Of a DNA stretch of 64,000 nucleotides, positions 42,587 to 52,774 are shown piece after piece. Source of the DNA: MGIIb-O2 sp002494975. Its GTDB lineage: Archaea > Thermoplasmatota > Poseidoniia > Poseidoniales > Thalassarchaeaceae. Each line of letters opens with the position of its first letter. Position 1 is the first letter of the stretch. The notes under the pieces were generated by a model, which was not told the DNA's origin, ran no database searches, and saw nothing but the letters and a program-made list of their open reading frames with translations. The stretch spans positions 124,001 to 188,000 of the forward strand of contig JAOMRN010000002.1 in NCBI GenBank assembly GCA_028355015.1, written 5' to 3'. Position numbers and translations under genes: made by a program.

Positions 42587-44869
42587 TTGACAGATAAGCA
42601 ACTTCGAAAAGACGCTTTGGATTACCACTCTTCCAAGCCTGCTGGAAAAATTACTGTAGTGCCAACTAAACCTCATGGGACTCAAAGAGATTTATCTTTG
42701 GCTTATTCTCCTGGTGTCGCTTATCCTTGTATAGAAATTGAGAAGAATCCTGATGCCGCTTTCAACTATACTTCCAAAGGAAATTTGGTGGCGGTGATAA
42801 GTAATGGAACTGCTGTACTGGGGCTTGGAAATATTGGAGCATTAGCAGGAAAGCCAGTAATGGAAGGGAAAGGTTTACTGTTCAAAGCATTTGCAGATAT
42901 TGATGTATTTGATATAGAAATAGATCGAACAAATGTCGATGAATTTGTTGAGGCCGTAAAAGCAATATCTCCGACTTTCGGAGGCATAAATCTAGAAGAT
43001 ATCAAGGCACCTGAGTGTTTTGAAATAGAGCGTAGATTGATTGAAGAATTAGATATTCCTGTAATGCATGATGATCAGCATGGTACTGCGATAATTTCTG
43101 GTGCAGCTTTGTTGAATGGATTAGAAGTAGTAGAGAAAGAAATATCGGAAGTAAAGGTAGTAGTTTCAGGAGCAGGGGCGTCAGCAATTTCTTGTGCTCG
43201 TCATTATATACGGTTAGGTGTCAGAAAGGAAAATTTATTGATGGTTGATTCAAAAGGAATTTTGACGAAAAAGCGCTCTAAAAATGGTGAATTAAATGAG
43301 TATAAAGATGAATTTGCAAGAGAAATAGGAGAAGGAGGAATCAAGGAAGCAATGATTGATTCGGATGTTTTTCTTGGGCTATCAAAAGGAGGGATTGTAA
43401 GTAAAGAAATGGTGACTTCGATGGCTTCTAGACCATTGATATTCGCACTAGCAAATCCTGATCCTGAAATATTACCAGACGATGTTTATCAGGTAAGAGA
43501 AGATGCTATTGTAGCTACAGGAAGATCTGATTATCCTAATCAAATAAACAACGTTCTAGGATTCCCATATATCTTCCGTGGAGCATTAGACGTTAGAGCA
43601 ACTGAAATAACTGAAAATATGAAAATGGCAGCCACACATGCAATTGCTGCATTGGCTAAAGAGCCTGTTCCAGATGATGTTGCAGCGGCCTACGACGGAG
43701 AACAAATTCAATTTGGGCCAGAATATATAATTCCAAAACCATTCGACGCTAGAGTTTTGATATGGGAAGCTAGTGCAGTTGCCCAAGCAGCTGTGGATGA
43801 GGGGATTTCAAAATATACAAAAAAGGATTTCGATATAGAAAAATATCGAGAAGAACTTGAATCTCGATTAGGTTTGACACGTTCAATAATGCGTCGCGTA
43901 ATTAATAGAGCAAAAAGAGACAAGAAAAGAATTGTATTTGCAGAAGGAGAACACCCCACAATTATCAAGGCTGCTGCACAATGTATTTCCGAGAATATTT
44001 GTGAGCCGATTTTACTTGGGCATACAAAAAGGATTAATGCAGTAAAGGAAGAATTAGGGCTTGAATTCAAGTGTGAAACTATAGATGTGAGATATGACCC
44101 TAGAAGAAGAGGCGATTATGCAAAAGAATTCCATAAATTAAGAGGTAGAAAAGGATTAACCATGGAAGATTCAGTTAGATTACTGAAAACCACTACCTAT
44201 TTTGGACCAATGATGGTACACATGGGAGATGCTGACGGGTATCTTGGAGGGATTTCGCATAATTATCCAGATATTGTTAAACCCTGTCTACAAACAATTG
44301 GACCGGCACCTGACACTCACAGGATAGTCGGGATGTATATGATGACAGTTAATGGACAACTAATGTTCATTGGCGATGCCACAATAAATATCTATCCGGA
44401 CTCTAGAACATTAGCAGAAATAGCGGTTCAAACGGCAAAAGTTGCTAGAAGATTTGGCGTTAAACCTAAAGTTGCAATGCTTTCATTTTCAAACTTCGGA
44501 ACTAGTGGAGAAATGAGAACAGATAGGATAGAAGAAGCAATAAGTATGGCTAGAGAATTAGATCCAGGGCTGATTATTGATGGACCTATGCAAGCAGATA
44601 CTGCATTAATTGAGGATATTCAAGAAAACTATCCATTCATGGAATTTGAAGGCCCGGCAAACGTATTAATTTGTCCAAATCTAGCATCAGCAAATATTGC
44701 TTACAAACTACTTCAAAGAGTGGCTGGAGCAGAAATGACAGGCCCGATCCTAGAAGGTTTAGCAAAACCAGCACACGTCCTTCAAAGAGATGATAGCGTT
44801 AGAGAAGTTGTACATATGGCTGCAATCTGTGCTGTTGATGCTCAAAGGCATGCTACGCAAAAACTCTGA
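42587..44869 (+). CDS. maeB: NADP-type malic enzyme with phosphotransacetylase domain
   Basis: About 760 residues. The start is taken as TTG at 42587 (LTDKQLRKDALDYH), which aligns with the N-terminus of bacterial MaeB and has AAAGGGGAT just upstream; a GTG at 42554 would add 11 residues. The malic-enzyme half (~1-420) has QRDLSLAYSPGVAYPC, NLVAVISNGTAVLGLGNIG, PVMHDDQHGTAIISGA (metal site) and VVVSGAGASAISCARHY (NAD(P) fold). The C-terminal ~330 residues resemble phosphate acetyltransferase (RIVFAEGEHPTIIKAA, ALANIAYKLL-type end) and usually regulate rather than catalyse. It decarboxylates malate to pyruvate. It is convergent with pckA, 14 bp apart. The type is bacterial. Confidence 0.93.
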   Translation: MTDKQLRKDALDYHSSKPAGKITVVPTKPHGTQRDLSLAYSPGVAYPCIEIEKNPDAAFNYTSKGNLVAVISNGTAVLGLGNIGALAGKPVMEGKGLLFKAFADIDVFDIEIDRTNVDEFVEAVKAISPTFGGINLEDIKAPECFEIERRLIEELDIPVMHDDQHGTAIISGAALLNGLEVVEKEISEVKVVVSGAGASAISCARHYIRLGVRKENLLMVDSKGILTKKRSKNGELNEYKDEFAREIGEGGIKEAMIDSDVFLGLSKGGIVSKEMVTSMASRPLIFALANPDPEILPDDVYQVREDAIVATGRSDYPNQINNVLGFPYIFRGALDVRATEITENMKMAATHAIAALAKEPVPDDVAAAYDGEQIQFGPEYIIPKPFDARVLIWEASAVAQAAVDEGISKYTKKDFDIEKYREELESRLGLTRSIMRRVINRAKRDKKRIVFAEGEHPTIIKAAAQCISENICEPILLGHTKRINAVKEELGLEFKCETIDVRYDPRRRGDYAKEFHKLRGRKGLTMEDSVRLLKTTTYFGPMMVHMGDADGYLGGISHNYPDIVKPCLQTIGPAPDTHRIVGMYMMTVNGQLMFIGDATINIYPDSRTLAEIAVQTAKVARRFGVKPKVAMLSFSNFGTSGEMRTDRIEEAISMARELDPGLIIDGPMQADTALIEDIQENYPFMEFEGPANVLICPNLASANIAYKLLQRVAGAEMTGPILEGLAKPAHVLQRDDSVREVVHMAAICAVDAQRHATQKL

Positions 44870-44883
44870 GACAATTTTCTATT

Positions 44884-46500
44884 TCAGTCTAATACTTTTG
44901 GAGATGCAGATAATACATCTTCACTACAGCCCTCAGAATATTGTTCGAAATTCTCGATAAACATTTGTGCTAGTAAATTCGCTACATTGTCAAATCTAGT
45001 TTTATCAGACCAGGTCTCTCTTGGTTGAAGTATCTCGTCTGGGACCCCTTCACAAGTAGTGGGCACTTCGAATCCGAACCTTTCATCTTCTACAAAGATT
45101 ACATCATCTAAAGAACCGTCTAATGCAGCATTGAGAAGAGCACGAGTCCATTTTATACGAATCCTACTAGATTCTCCGTATCCACCTGCTACCCATCCAG
45201 TATTGATTAGCCAACAGTTTGCGTCATGATCTCGAATCTTGCTAGAAAGTAGATCTGCATATACACTTGGATGCCTTGGCATAAATGGAGCGCCAAAACA
45301 CGTAGAGAATGTTGCTTGAGGTTCGGTTATTCCTATTTCAGTACCTGCAACTTTAGCAGTATATCCCGAAATAAAATGATATGCGGCTTGCTCGGGAGTC
45401 AAACGAGAAAGTGGAGGAAGAACGCCAAATGCATCACAGGTCAGGAAAACAACATCCTTTGGATGACCTGCCATTGAATCTAATGTACGATTCTCAATTG
45501 ATTCAATGGGATAAGACCCCCTAGTATTTTGAGTTAAAGTCCCATCTTCAAAATTAGGTACGCCATTTGCATCAAGAATAACATTCTCTAATACTGACCC
45601 CGGCATCCTAGTTGTAGCAAAAATAGCGGGTTCATCTTCTTTTGAAAGCCCGATTAATTTTGCATAACATCCGCCTTCGAAATTAAAAACACCATCATCA
45701 GACCAACCATGTTCGTCATCTCCAATCAATGCCCTTCCAGGGTCAGCTGAGAGTGTGGTTTTTCCAGTTCCAGAAAGACCAAAAAATAATGCTGAGTGAT
45801 TATAATCGGTATTAGCAGAACAATGCATAGGAAGTAATCCTTTAGCAGGTAATATATGATTCATTATTGTGAATATCGCTTTTTTGATTTCTCCAGCGTA
45901 GTGAGTACCTCCAATAATTACGAGACCTCTATCTAATGCAAGAATTACAAACACTCCTGAATTAGTACCATCGGCTTTAGGATTAGCCATAAGTTCCGGT
46001 GCATGAAGAATGGTATATTCGGGCACATGGTTTACTAGTTCACTGGGCTCACTTCTCACAAACATATTATGGAAAAATGAAGCATGCCATGCTTTCTCTG
46101 TAATTAAACGGACAGGCATAGAATATTTTGGGTCTGCTCCACAATGAGCATCTTTAACGAATAAGACATCTCTACTATCAAGATGATTTTGTACCTTGAC
46201 CAGTAATCTATCAAAAATCTCTGAAGAAGTTGATTTATTCACTTCACCCCACCATACGTCATCAGCTAGACCTGATTCTTGAACAATGAAACGATCATTT
46301 GGTGAGCGACCGGTTCTCTCACCTGTTGTTGCTAGCAATACTCCGTGAGTTGTGAGTGATGCCTCTCCCCTTTCTACGGCCATGCCATGGAGCTCTTTCC
46401 AATCTAAATTCCAGTGTACTGCGCCACTAGGATTGAGTCCATGTGTTGCTAAAGGTGTGGCAAATTCGGAGGATGAAGGGCCCTTCGACGTCGTCTCCAT
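44884..46500 (-). CDS. pckA: ATP-dependent phosphoenolpyruvate carboxykinase
   Basis: About 538 residues from the ATG at 46498-46500 (METTSKGP); the open frame extends 23 codons upstream into AT-rich promoter-like DNA that does not look coding. Signature segments are TTGERTGRSPNDRFIV, MPVRLITEKAWHASFFHNMF, IGGTHYAGEIKK (metal ligands), LFFGLSGTGKTTLSADP (P-loop), LIGDDEHGWSDDGVFNFEGG and NTRGSYPIE. The ATP-type enzyme is the bacterial/plant form; many archaea use the GTP form. It interconverts oxaloacetate and PEP, normally for gluconeogenesis. Together with the convergent malic enzyme it controls carbon flow between C4 acids and PEP/pyruvate. Confidence 0.96.
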   Translation of the reverse strand: METTSKGPSSSEFATPLATHGLNPSGAVHWNLDWKELHGMAVERGEASLTTHGVLLATTGERTGRSPNDRFIVQESGLADDVWWGEVNKSTSSEIFDRLLVKVQNHLDSRDVLFVKDAHCGADPKYSMPVRLITEKAWHASFFHNMFVRSEPSELVNHVPEYTILHAPELMANPKADGTNSGVFVILALDRGLVIIGGTHYAGEIKKAIFTIMNHILPAKGLLPMHCSANTDYNHSALFFGLSGTGKTTLSADPGRALIGDDEHGWSDDGVFNFEGGCYAKLIGLSKEDEPAIFATTRMPGSVLENVILDANGVPNFEDGTLTQNTRGSYPIESIENRTLDSMAGHPKDVVFLTCDAFGVLPPLSRLTPEQAAYHFISGYTAKVAGTEIGITEPQATFSTCFGAPFMPRHPSVYADLLSSKIRDHDANCWLINTGWVAGGYGESSRIRIKWTRALLNAALDGSLDDVIFVEDERFGFEVPTTCEGVPDEILQPRETWSDKTRFDNVANLLAQMFIENFEQYSEGCSEDVLSASPKVLD

Positions 46501-46619
46501 GTACTTTGACAATGTCAGTCGCTTTTCAATGATTACGGAGAGATATAGAAAATATAGAAATTTTATCACAAATAATTAACGGGGATTAAATTATGTCATA
46601 AACACCTGTCAGGGAGACT

Positions 46620-49600
46620 GTGAGTGCCGACGACTCGGATGACAATATCATTCGAAGAAGAGAATTTAAGATTAGTGATTCTATTCAATTAGAAGATATT
46701 CTCATTCAAGATGATGCTATTAAAGAGACCGTGGTTTCAGGAAAAAATGAAATTGATGAGGCCATTGGAGATATTTTCGACCCTTTTTCCCAGGATAATG
46801 AAAATTTACCTGGAATTGTAAAGAAAGATGGGACCGTCGAAACATCTCCTGAAACTGATATTGTTACTAATTTAGCCAAAGAAGGTGAAAGAAAAGTCAA
46901 TTGGATTTTAATGGCATCAATGATCGTGATATTTTCTGCTCTAGGCATTGTTGTGGGAACAGCGTTAGATCCAATGTTGGCAATTATTTTATTGATTGGT
47001 CTGGCATTATTTGGGTTCTGGTTAGGTGAATTATGGATTCCCAAGAATAATTTAAACTTACTTGGAGTCACGTGGGTGATAATCTCAATGAAAGTCCTAT
47101 ATGGATTGGCTATTGAACTACAAAGATGGGATTTCATTACTATAGAAACTCTTGGTTTGTTTTTACTAGCACTTGTTGGCCTGAATGTTTATGTCTCTTA
47201 CAGACATAATTCTGATGCCATTGCGGCACAATCTACTCTTATTTTATTAGTAATCGGTTCTGCAACTGGCTATAGTTTCGGAGAAATAGGTATAGCATTA
47301 ATGATTCTACTTGCAACTATACTAGTGCATGGATTAGCAATACACAGGAAGTCCGGAAATTTGGCGGCTTTGGGTATAGCATCGACTAATCTATGGATAG
47401 GGATGCACGCATTAACTAGTGGATTTAGTATTGGCTCATTGACCATCCTTCCATTAGAAACACGATTACTTTTGTTCATATTAATTATGATAATAACTGG
47501 AATAAATGCGAGTATGGCGGCAAAGTTTGCGAGAGATGAAAATTGGTTCTCGAAAGCGTTCGAGGCATTAGGGTTAGGTAAACCTGGATTATGGGGCGTT
47601 TCTATTTCTTTAGGCATGGTTGGTGCCCTGATGGCAGTAGGTGCGAATCGTGAAGAACTGGGATATGCCATTGGTTTAATCTCAATTCTAGTTTCATCTT
47701 TTGGTGGTTCTTATTTAGTAGTTAGAGGAGTAAGCACAAAAAGGGTAGTGCAGCCTTTATTAATTTCAGGAATATTTCTTACTATTCTTCTAGTAACCAA
47801 TGAATCTTGGAGAATGTTACCGTTTGATTCTTACGAATTATTTGCAGTACTTGGGATAATAGTAACTGCATTTGTAATGCTTAGAGATCAAAAATCAGTG
47901 ACTGATAGAGTGCTATGGACTGGCTCTGTTGCTATATTGATGTTACTTGTTATTATGATACCAGCCGAGCCCTCAGATAATTTCTGTATCTCTAATTGTC
48001 AAGCAGGCGATGGAGGATTTTTACTATTATCTGCATTAACATTTATACATATTGGAACCGCGATTTTAGCAATAAAAAGAGAGGCTCCCGCTCTGGCGGG
48101 TGTTACGGTAATTTTGCCGTGGTCATGGGTAATTATTGAAGAAATACTTGAAGAATCAATAAGAACCCTAATTGTGGCGAATAGCGGCACAGACCCAGGA
48201 TCTATTATTCATCTAGAGCCATTTCCACTCTTTGGTTACTTTGCCATTGCTTCCATATTAATGGGAATAGTTAATTTTAAGCTTGGAAAAAATGGAGTGA
48301 ATCTAGCGTCAAAATTCCTAGGAGTAACAGAAGTTTCTGCTTCAATAAGAGACTCAGGGTTACTACAACTTTGGAGTATTGGATTATGGTTACCAATTAC
48401 TACAATTATTTTTATGGCGAAATTTGGAGGGTTTACGGCATTGACTCTTCTGGGAATTTATACATTAATTGTAATAATCCATATGATTTCAGAACTTACA
48501 GAGAAGAGAATCGGTAACGCATCAATTATGTTGGCAACTATCTCATCTGGATTATTAATACTACAATGGCAATATGGAATTGAAGAAGGCTTCATGGTGA
48601 TTTATTCTATTGTTGCAATGGCGCTACTTATTCGAAATAATGGTTCCAATGAAGTAATTTATTCAATTGGAATGTCACTATTAGCTGTACCAATGTTGAT
48701 TAGTTTAGTAGCAAGAAAATCCAATGAACTCATAGATACGGAATTAATACCAAGTCTGGGAATTACCAAAATCTCTATCTTATGTACTGCGATATTGGTC
48801 ATAATATATCTCTCAAAGGCAGCAAAAATGGAGAAACTTTTGAGCCCTGCTCTAGCATCACTTTGGTTACTAACAGTTAACATTGCTCTAGTATACAAAG
48901 AAGGTGAATTCTATGAAATTATAATTGCCTTAGCCATGTTTGCAGTTAGTACAATTTGGCTAGTTGGCAATGGAGAAGTAAGAAGGGAAATAAAAAGTAT
49001 TACAAAGAAAAATTCATTGAAAGAATTAGCAAAAGAAGAATCAATTGAGAAAAATATATCAATAGGAAATGTCACTGGTTTTAATCCTCAATTAGTAGAA
49101 TTAAAGAATAAAAGAAAGAAGAGAAGAGAAATGGAAGAAACAGAGAATATTGAAGACTTATATCTTACCGATGCTACTCATAAACCAGTAATAATAATCT
49201 TAGTTCTTGGATTAGTTATAGTAAGTTCTGCAATCATTAGTTTCATTGGAGGGACAAATCATTTAGTTCTACTAAGCACTGGGATTTTTATCTCAATATT
49301 GGTACTAGTCGCGCGAGAACGTACAAAAAATCTTGAATTGGAACTACCTCATTTTTTAGGTATTGAAATGCCTATCGCAATCTCAATAGGTGGCATCATA
49401 TTAATTCAAGTTTCAGGGCATTTGGCAGCAGGTAGCAGTAATTTAGAGTTACTAGATATGGCGATAATGGTTTTACTAGTAATGTCATTTTGTATTATTT
49501 CATTAATCAATCAAAGAAATCTCTTAGATAGAATACTAATTGCGATTGATTGGTTTATTATTCCAATATTAATAGGAAGGATTGTTGGAACTATTCTGTA

Positions 49601-50351
49601 TGAATCCTTGCCGGCACCATTTACAGTTAATCCTACAAAAGGAGACCAGATAGAATGGATTTTGCCATGGACTATTTTAGAAATACTACTTATTTTATCA
49701 ATAATTATTATTGCATGGATAGAAACTAAAAAATTAGAGAAAAAAAGAGAACCTACCACTAATAATTCTCTGAGGGCTTTGGCAATAGTTTTCATCTCTA
49801 CCGGGCCAGCAGGTTTTCTAGCATTAATATTAGTAATATATCATACCATCAAGAATCAACAAACGGTTGAATTTGGACTAGTGATGCCCACGATATTGCT
49901 CTCAATGGTTTCCTTATCTAATTGGATTGATTCACTCAAAGGAATTATTGATGAACTCACATTAATCTTAGGAGGGATTTTACTAATTCTATGTATATTG
50001 ACTGTACCTTTCAAGAAAGAAGCATGGACAATGACTTTGGTGACGGATTCGCACCTACTACTCTACTCCGGATTATTATTGACAGGGGCTTTTACAACTC
50101 TTTATCTTCCAATTGTTCTAATAAGCCTGTCAACTACTGTTTGGATTATTGGAATTATGCAACTAAGGAGAATTTTACGAATCTTGGGCTTATTTGATCT
50201 TATTATTGCCATATTAGCTTCTTTGATGATACTGGGTGCAAAAATGCTTGAACCAACAACATTACTAATTTCATTAATTGTTTTAGCAGTAGAATTGGGA
50301 CTTGTTGCGTGGCTATCGCTCTCGAATGAAGATGAAATTGTAAAAGATTAA
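46620..50351 (+). CDS. Very large polytopic membrane protein, unknown
   Basis: 1243 residues from a GTG at 46620 (MSADDSDDNIIRRREF). About 90 acidic cytoplasmic residues are followed by a long series of roughly thirty hydrophobic helices, starting at ~95 (WILMASMIVIFSALGIVVG). One hydrophilic, lysine/glutamate-rich loop at ~790-845 (KKNSLKELAKEESIEKN, KNKRKKRREMEETENIED) splits it into two blocks. There are no transporter, channel, glycosyltransferase or protease motifs that I can recognise, and few charged residues inside helices. The pattern resembles large DUF2339-like membrane proteins, but I cannot show homology. It is divergent from pckA, with ~120 bp between them. Confidence 0.8.
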   Translation: MSADDSDDNIIRRREFKISDSIQLEDILIQDDAIKETVVSGKNEIDEAIGDIFDPFSQDNENLPGIVKKDGTVETSPETDIVTNLAKEGERKVNWILMASMIVIFSALGIVVGTALDPMLAIILLIGLALFGFWLGELWIPKNNLNLLGVTWVIISMKVLYGLAIELQRWDFITIETLGLFLLALVGLNVYVSYRHNSDAIAAQSTLILLVIGSATGYSFGEIGIALMILLATILVHGLAIHRKSGNLAALGIASTNLWIGMHALTSGFSIGSLTILPLETRLLLFILIMIITGINASMAAKFARDENWFSKAFEALGLGKPGLWGVSISLGMVGALMAVGANREELGYAIGLISILVSSFGGSYLVVRGVSTKRVVQPLLISGIFLTILLVTNESWRMLPFDSYELFAVLGIIVTAFVMLRDQKSVTDRVLWTGSVAILMLLVIMIPAEPSDNFCISNCQAGDGGFLLLSALTFIHIGTAILAIKREAPALAGVTVILPWSWVIIEEILEESIRTLIVANSGTDPGSIIHLEPFPLFGYFAIASILMGIVNFKLGKNGVNLASKFLGVTEVSASIRDSGLLQLWSIGLWLPITTIIFMAKFGGFTALTLLGIYTLIVIIHMISELTEKRIGNASIMLATISSGLLILQWQYGIEEGFMVIYSIVAMALLIRNNGSNEVIYSIGMSLLAVPMLISLVARKSNELIDTELIPSLGITKISILCTAILVIIYLSKAAKMEKLLSPALASLWLLTVNIALVYKEGEFYEIIIALAMFAVSTIWLVGNGEVRREIKSITKKNSLKELAKEESIEKNISIGNVTGFNPQLVELKNKRKKRREMEETENIEDLYLTDATHKPVIIILVLGLVIVSSAIISFIGGTNHLVLLSTGIFISILVLVARERTKNLELELPHFLGIEMPIAISIGGIILIQVSGHLAAGSSNLELLDMAIMVLLVMSFCIISLINQRNLLDRILIAIDWFIIPILIGRIVGTILYESLPAPFTVNPTKGDQIEWILPWTILEILLILSIIIIAWIETKKLEKKREPTTNNSLRALAIVFISTGPAGFLALILVIYHTIKNQQTVEFGLVMPTILLSMVSLSNWIDSLKGIIDELTLILGGILLILCILTVPFKKEAWTMTLVTDSHLLLYSGLLLTGAFTTLYLPIVLISLSTTVWIIGIMQLRRILRILGLFDLIIAILASLMILGAKMLEPTTLLISLIVLAVELGLVAWLSLSNEDEIVKD

Positions 50352-50402
50352 TTAAATTAATGATTTTCGTCGTACTAAGAGTAATTTTATACTATAATAT
50401 GT

Positions 50403-51422
50403 ATGTTTTTTTTACTAACGATATATGCTAACCTTGATGATGGGCGGGCCCGACAAAGTACTGTGACGAGGTCTTGGATAGCCGATACATCGGAGGAAAT
50501 TGAACATCCTCCTATACCTATCGGGTTGAACGAAATGACCGTCCCCCGAACTATGATTATACTTTCATTAGCTACTATCTTCATGATTATTTTATCATCA
50601 GTATGGTTAGCTGTAGCAGCATTTCAATTTCAAGACGATTTAGAAGAATTATTTCCTCCTACCGGAGTAACTGAGGCTGATCTAAAAAATGAAGGTAGAT
50701 GGTCATGGGAACTTGATTTGTTGTTCGATACTTGTGATTCGAGATTGGATGATTGGGAGTGGCCTGAATCATTAGCCGGACAAGATGATTATTTTCTTTA
50801 TCCTGGAGAATTAAAGTGTGATTGGGAACATCAAGGAAATGGTGATAGGGCAAGTATTGTGGTGTATAATAGAGGAAATACAACAATCGACTTAATTCTT
50901 GAAATAATAGGTGGAGGCGTGGAGTTTACTAATGAGGGAAGTTCAAATCTATTATTGAATGGTCTAGAAGGTAATAGCACAGAGATTATTGAAATATCGT
51001 TGACTGAAGAGGTTACAGAAAAAGATATCAAAATTACAGCAACCCATGTCGAATTTAATCCAATTTCTATGATTAATTTAGATGTTCATTTATTTAAAGG
51101 CCCTGATGAGAGACCTTTGCACATAAGTGATGGCGATAATATTCAGGTTCACTACGTACTCTGGGACGCAGATACTGGAGAACAATTAGATGAAGGAGAT
51201 TTACCAGTTCAGGGGGGTGATGATTCCAGATATATCAAAGGATTTGGCTGGGCGGTTATTGGACTAGATATTGCTGAAGATAGAGGATTCGTACAGGATA
51301 CTGGAACGACACATACCGTATTATTACCTCCTCCTATTGCATATGGCAATAGTGAAGGTCATGAACTAGAAAATACCTGGTTAAGATTTGAAGTTAAGAT
51401 TGATAGAGCGTTTAACACATAG
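50403..51422 (+). CDS. Membrane-anchored FKBP-like protein
   Basis: 339 residues as drawn; the start is uncertain, since a GTG at 50463 or the Met of MTVPRTMIILSL are alternatives. An N-terminal transmembrane helix (MIILSLATIFMIILSSVWLA) is followed by an external beta domain (~90-235). A C-terminal FKBP-type domain (~240-339) contains GDNIQVHYVLWDADTGEQLDEG, YIKGFGWAVIGLDIAEDRG, LPPPIAYGNSEGHELENTWL and a final RFEVKIDRAF. The FKBP fold is recognisable, but typical active-site aromatics are only partly kept (VHYVLW, AYGN), so it may be a chaperone rather than an efficient prolyl isomerase. It acts outside the cytoplasmic membrane. Confidence 0.75.
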   Translation: MFFLLTIYANLDDGRARQSTVTRSWIADTSEEIEHPPIPIGLNEMTVPRTMIILSLATIFMIILSSVWLAVAAFQFQDDLEELFPPTGVTEADLKNEGRWSWELDLLFDTCDSRLDDWEWPESLAGQDDYFLYPGELKCDWEHQGNGDRASIVVYNRGNTTIDLILEIIGGGVEFTNEGSSNLLLNGLEGNSTEIIEISLTEEVTEKDIKITATHVEFNPISMINLDVHLFKGPDERPLHISDGDNIQVHYVLWDADTGEQLDEGDLPVQGGDDSRYIKGFGWAVIGLDIAEDRGFVQDTGTTHTVLLPPPIAYGNSEGHELENTWLRFEVKIDRAFNT

Positions 51423-51440
51423 TATTAGAGAGATGATTGC

Positions 51441-52745
51441 ATGTCCGAAAATAACAAACATACGGCATTAATACCGTCAAAAAACATCGCTGATGAGGCA
51501 GGGAAACGCAATGCTCCGAAATCTGCAAGGAAAGGAGAGCCTCTACTACACATGACTGAGGATATGCGAAGGCTGTCAACTCCTTGGGCGATATCAATGG
51601 CAAGGGCGAAACAAATTGAAGCCTCTGACTTACCAGCAGGAGTGATTTTAGACGCTGCTGCAGGTTCTGGTGCACAGCTAATTGCACTAGCTACAGAATT
51701 GAAAAGACCCGCTCTGGGTATCGAACTAGACGGAAATATCGCTGTTCTATGTGCTGCGAATATGCATATAGCTTCTGATGGAGATCAAATACAGAGAACA
51801 TTAGACCGAGTTATTATTGGAGACGGGAGTGATGCGGAAGGAGCCATTACTGCTTATTGGAATAGTTTGAGAAAATCGGGTACAAGGGCTCATCCACCTA
51901 TTGCAATGTTACATCTAGATCCGGCAAGGCCAAGAGATGCACAAAATCATCATATCGATGAAATGAAACCTCCGCTAAAATCAGTTCTTAATTCTTGGAA
52001 TGAATATTTACAAACGGGACCTAGGGGGCCTGCTGTTTTGTTAGACCTATCGCCAAGATTAGGACCTGAACAACAAATGATGGTCGAGGCTATTGTTGAA
52101 ACTATTTTTCCAGGATCCCCAAAAACTTGGGAATGGTTGAGCCAAGGGGGAGGTCGGATAGATAGGTTATCTCTCTGGATAGGTGCAATTTCTTCAAAAG
52201 AAGATAGAAGATGTATAAGGATGGGTTCGAAGAATATCTTAGCTAAGATAGAGGGAAGTAGCTCTTCTTCTAAAATTGAAAGTCTGAATAAACCACCACC
52301 ATTTGGAGCTTATATTTCAATAATAGATCCTGCTTTGATACAGAGCGGACTACAAGAAAAATGGCTAAGTAAGGCTTTGAAACCAAACTGTAGTCATTCA
52401 TGGCTTAGACTAAAAGGAAGAAGACCTATACTAATACATACAGATCCTTTGAATGAAGATGATGAAATAGAAGGTTTTGTAGTGAGCACTGGGGAAATTA
52501 CTCAACATAGACTTACACCACCTGAATTGCACTCTATTGATCAAGTGGCTAGTGCTGCTTCAAGGAATAATATTGGAAAAATAACTCTTAGGTGCTCGTT
52601 GGATCCTGAAACACAACCGACTCTTCAACGTCGTCTAGATAAAGCGCTTCGAGATGTAGATGGGTCGAAAGCTTTCATGATTGATGTTGATTTGGAACGT
52701 GGTACTGGCAGTCATAAGTTGTATATTATCTGTAAAGAATCATAA
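51441..52745 (+). CDS. Class I SAM-dependent methyltransferase, THUMP-like family
   Basis: A 434-residue protein. The SAM fold begins at ~65: GVILDAAAGSGAQLIALATE (motif I), LGIELDGNIAVLCAANMHI and AMLHLDPARPRDAQ, where LDPARP resembles the LDPARR box of THUMP-like methylases. The C-terminal ~130 residues (SWLRLKGRRPILIHTDPL, GKITLRCSLDPETQPTLQRRLD) fit the small THUMP-like domain. The substrate is probably RNA, by family analogy, but is unproven. It lies 18 bp after the FKBP-like gene and upstream of the S13 cluster. Confidence 0.8.
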   Translation: MSENNKHTALIPSKNIADEAGKRNAPKSARKGEPLLHMTEDMRRLSTPWAISMARAKQIEASDLPAGVILDAAAGSGAQLIALATELKRPALGIELDGNIAVLCAANMHIASDGDQIQRTLDRVIIGDGSDAEGAITAYWNSLRKSGTRAHPPIAMLHLDPARPRDAQNHHIDEMKPPLKSVLNSWNEYLQTGPRGPAVLLDLSPRLGPEQQMMVEAIVETIFPGSPKTWEWLSQGGGRIDRLSLWIGAISSKEDRRCIRMGSKNILAKIEGSSSSSKIESLNKPPPFGAYISIIDPALIQSGLQEKWLSKALKPNCSHSWLRLKGRRPILIHTDPLNEDDEIEGFVVSTGEITQHRLTPPELHSIDQVASAASRNNIGKITLRCSLDPETQPTLQRRLDKALRDVDGSKAFMIDVDLERGTGSHKLYIICKES

Positions 52746-52774
52746 AAAAAATGAAAAAACGCTATCTAAATCCA

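Noticed and set aside
46501..46569. Longer PEP carboxykinase start
   Set aside because: The added residues are AT-rich, hydrophobic and unlike the family; METTSKGP at 46500 is the natural start.
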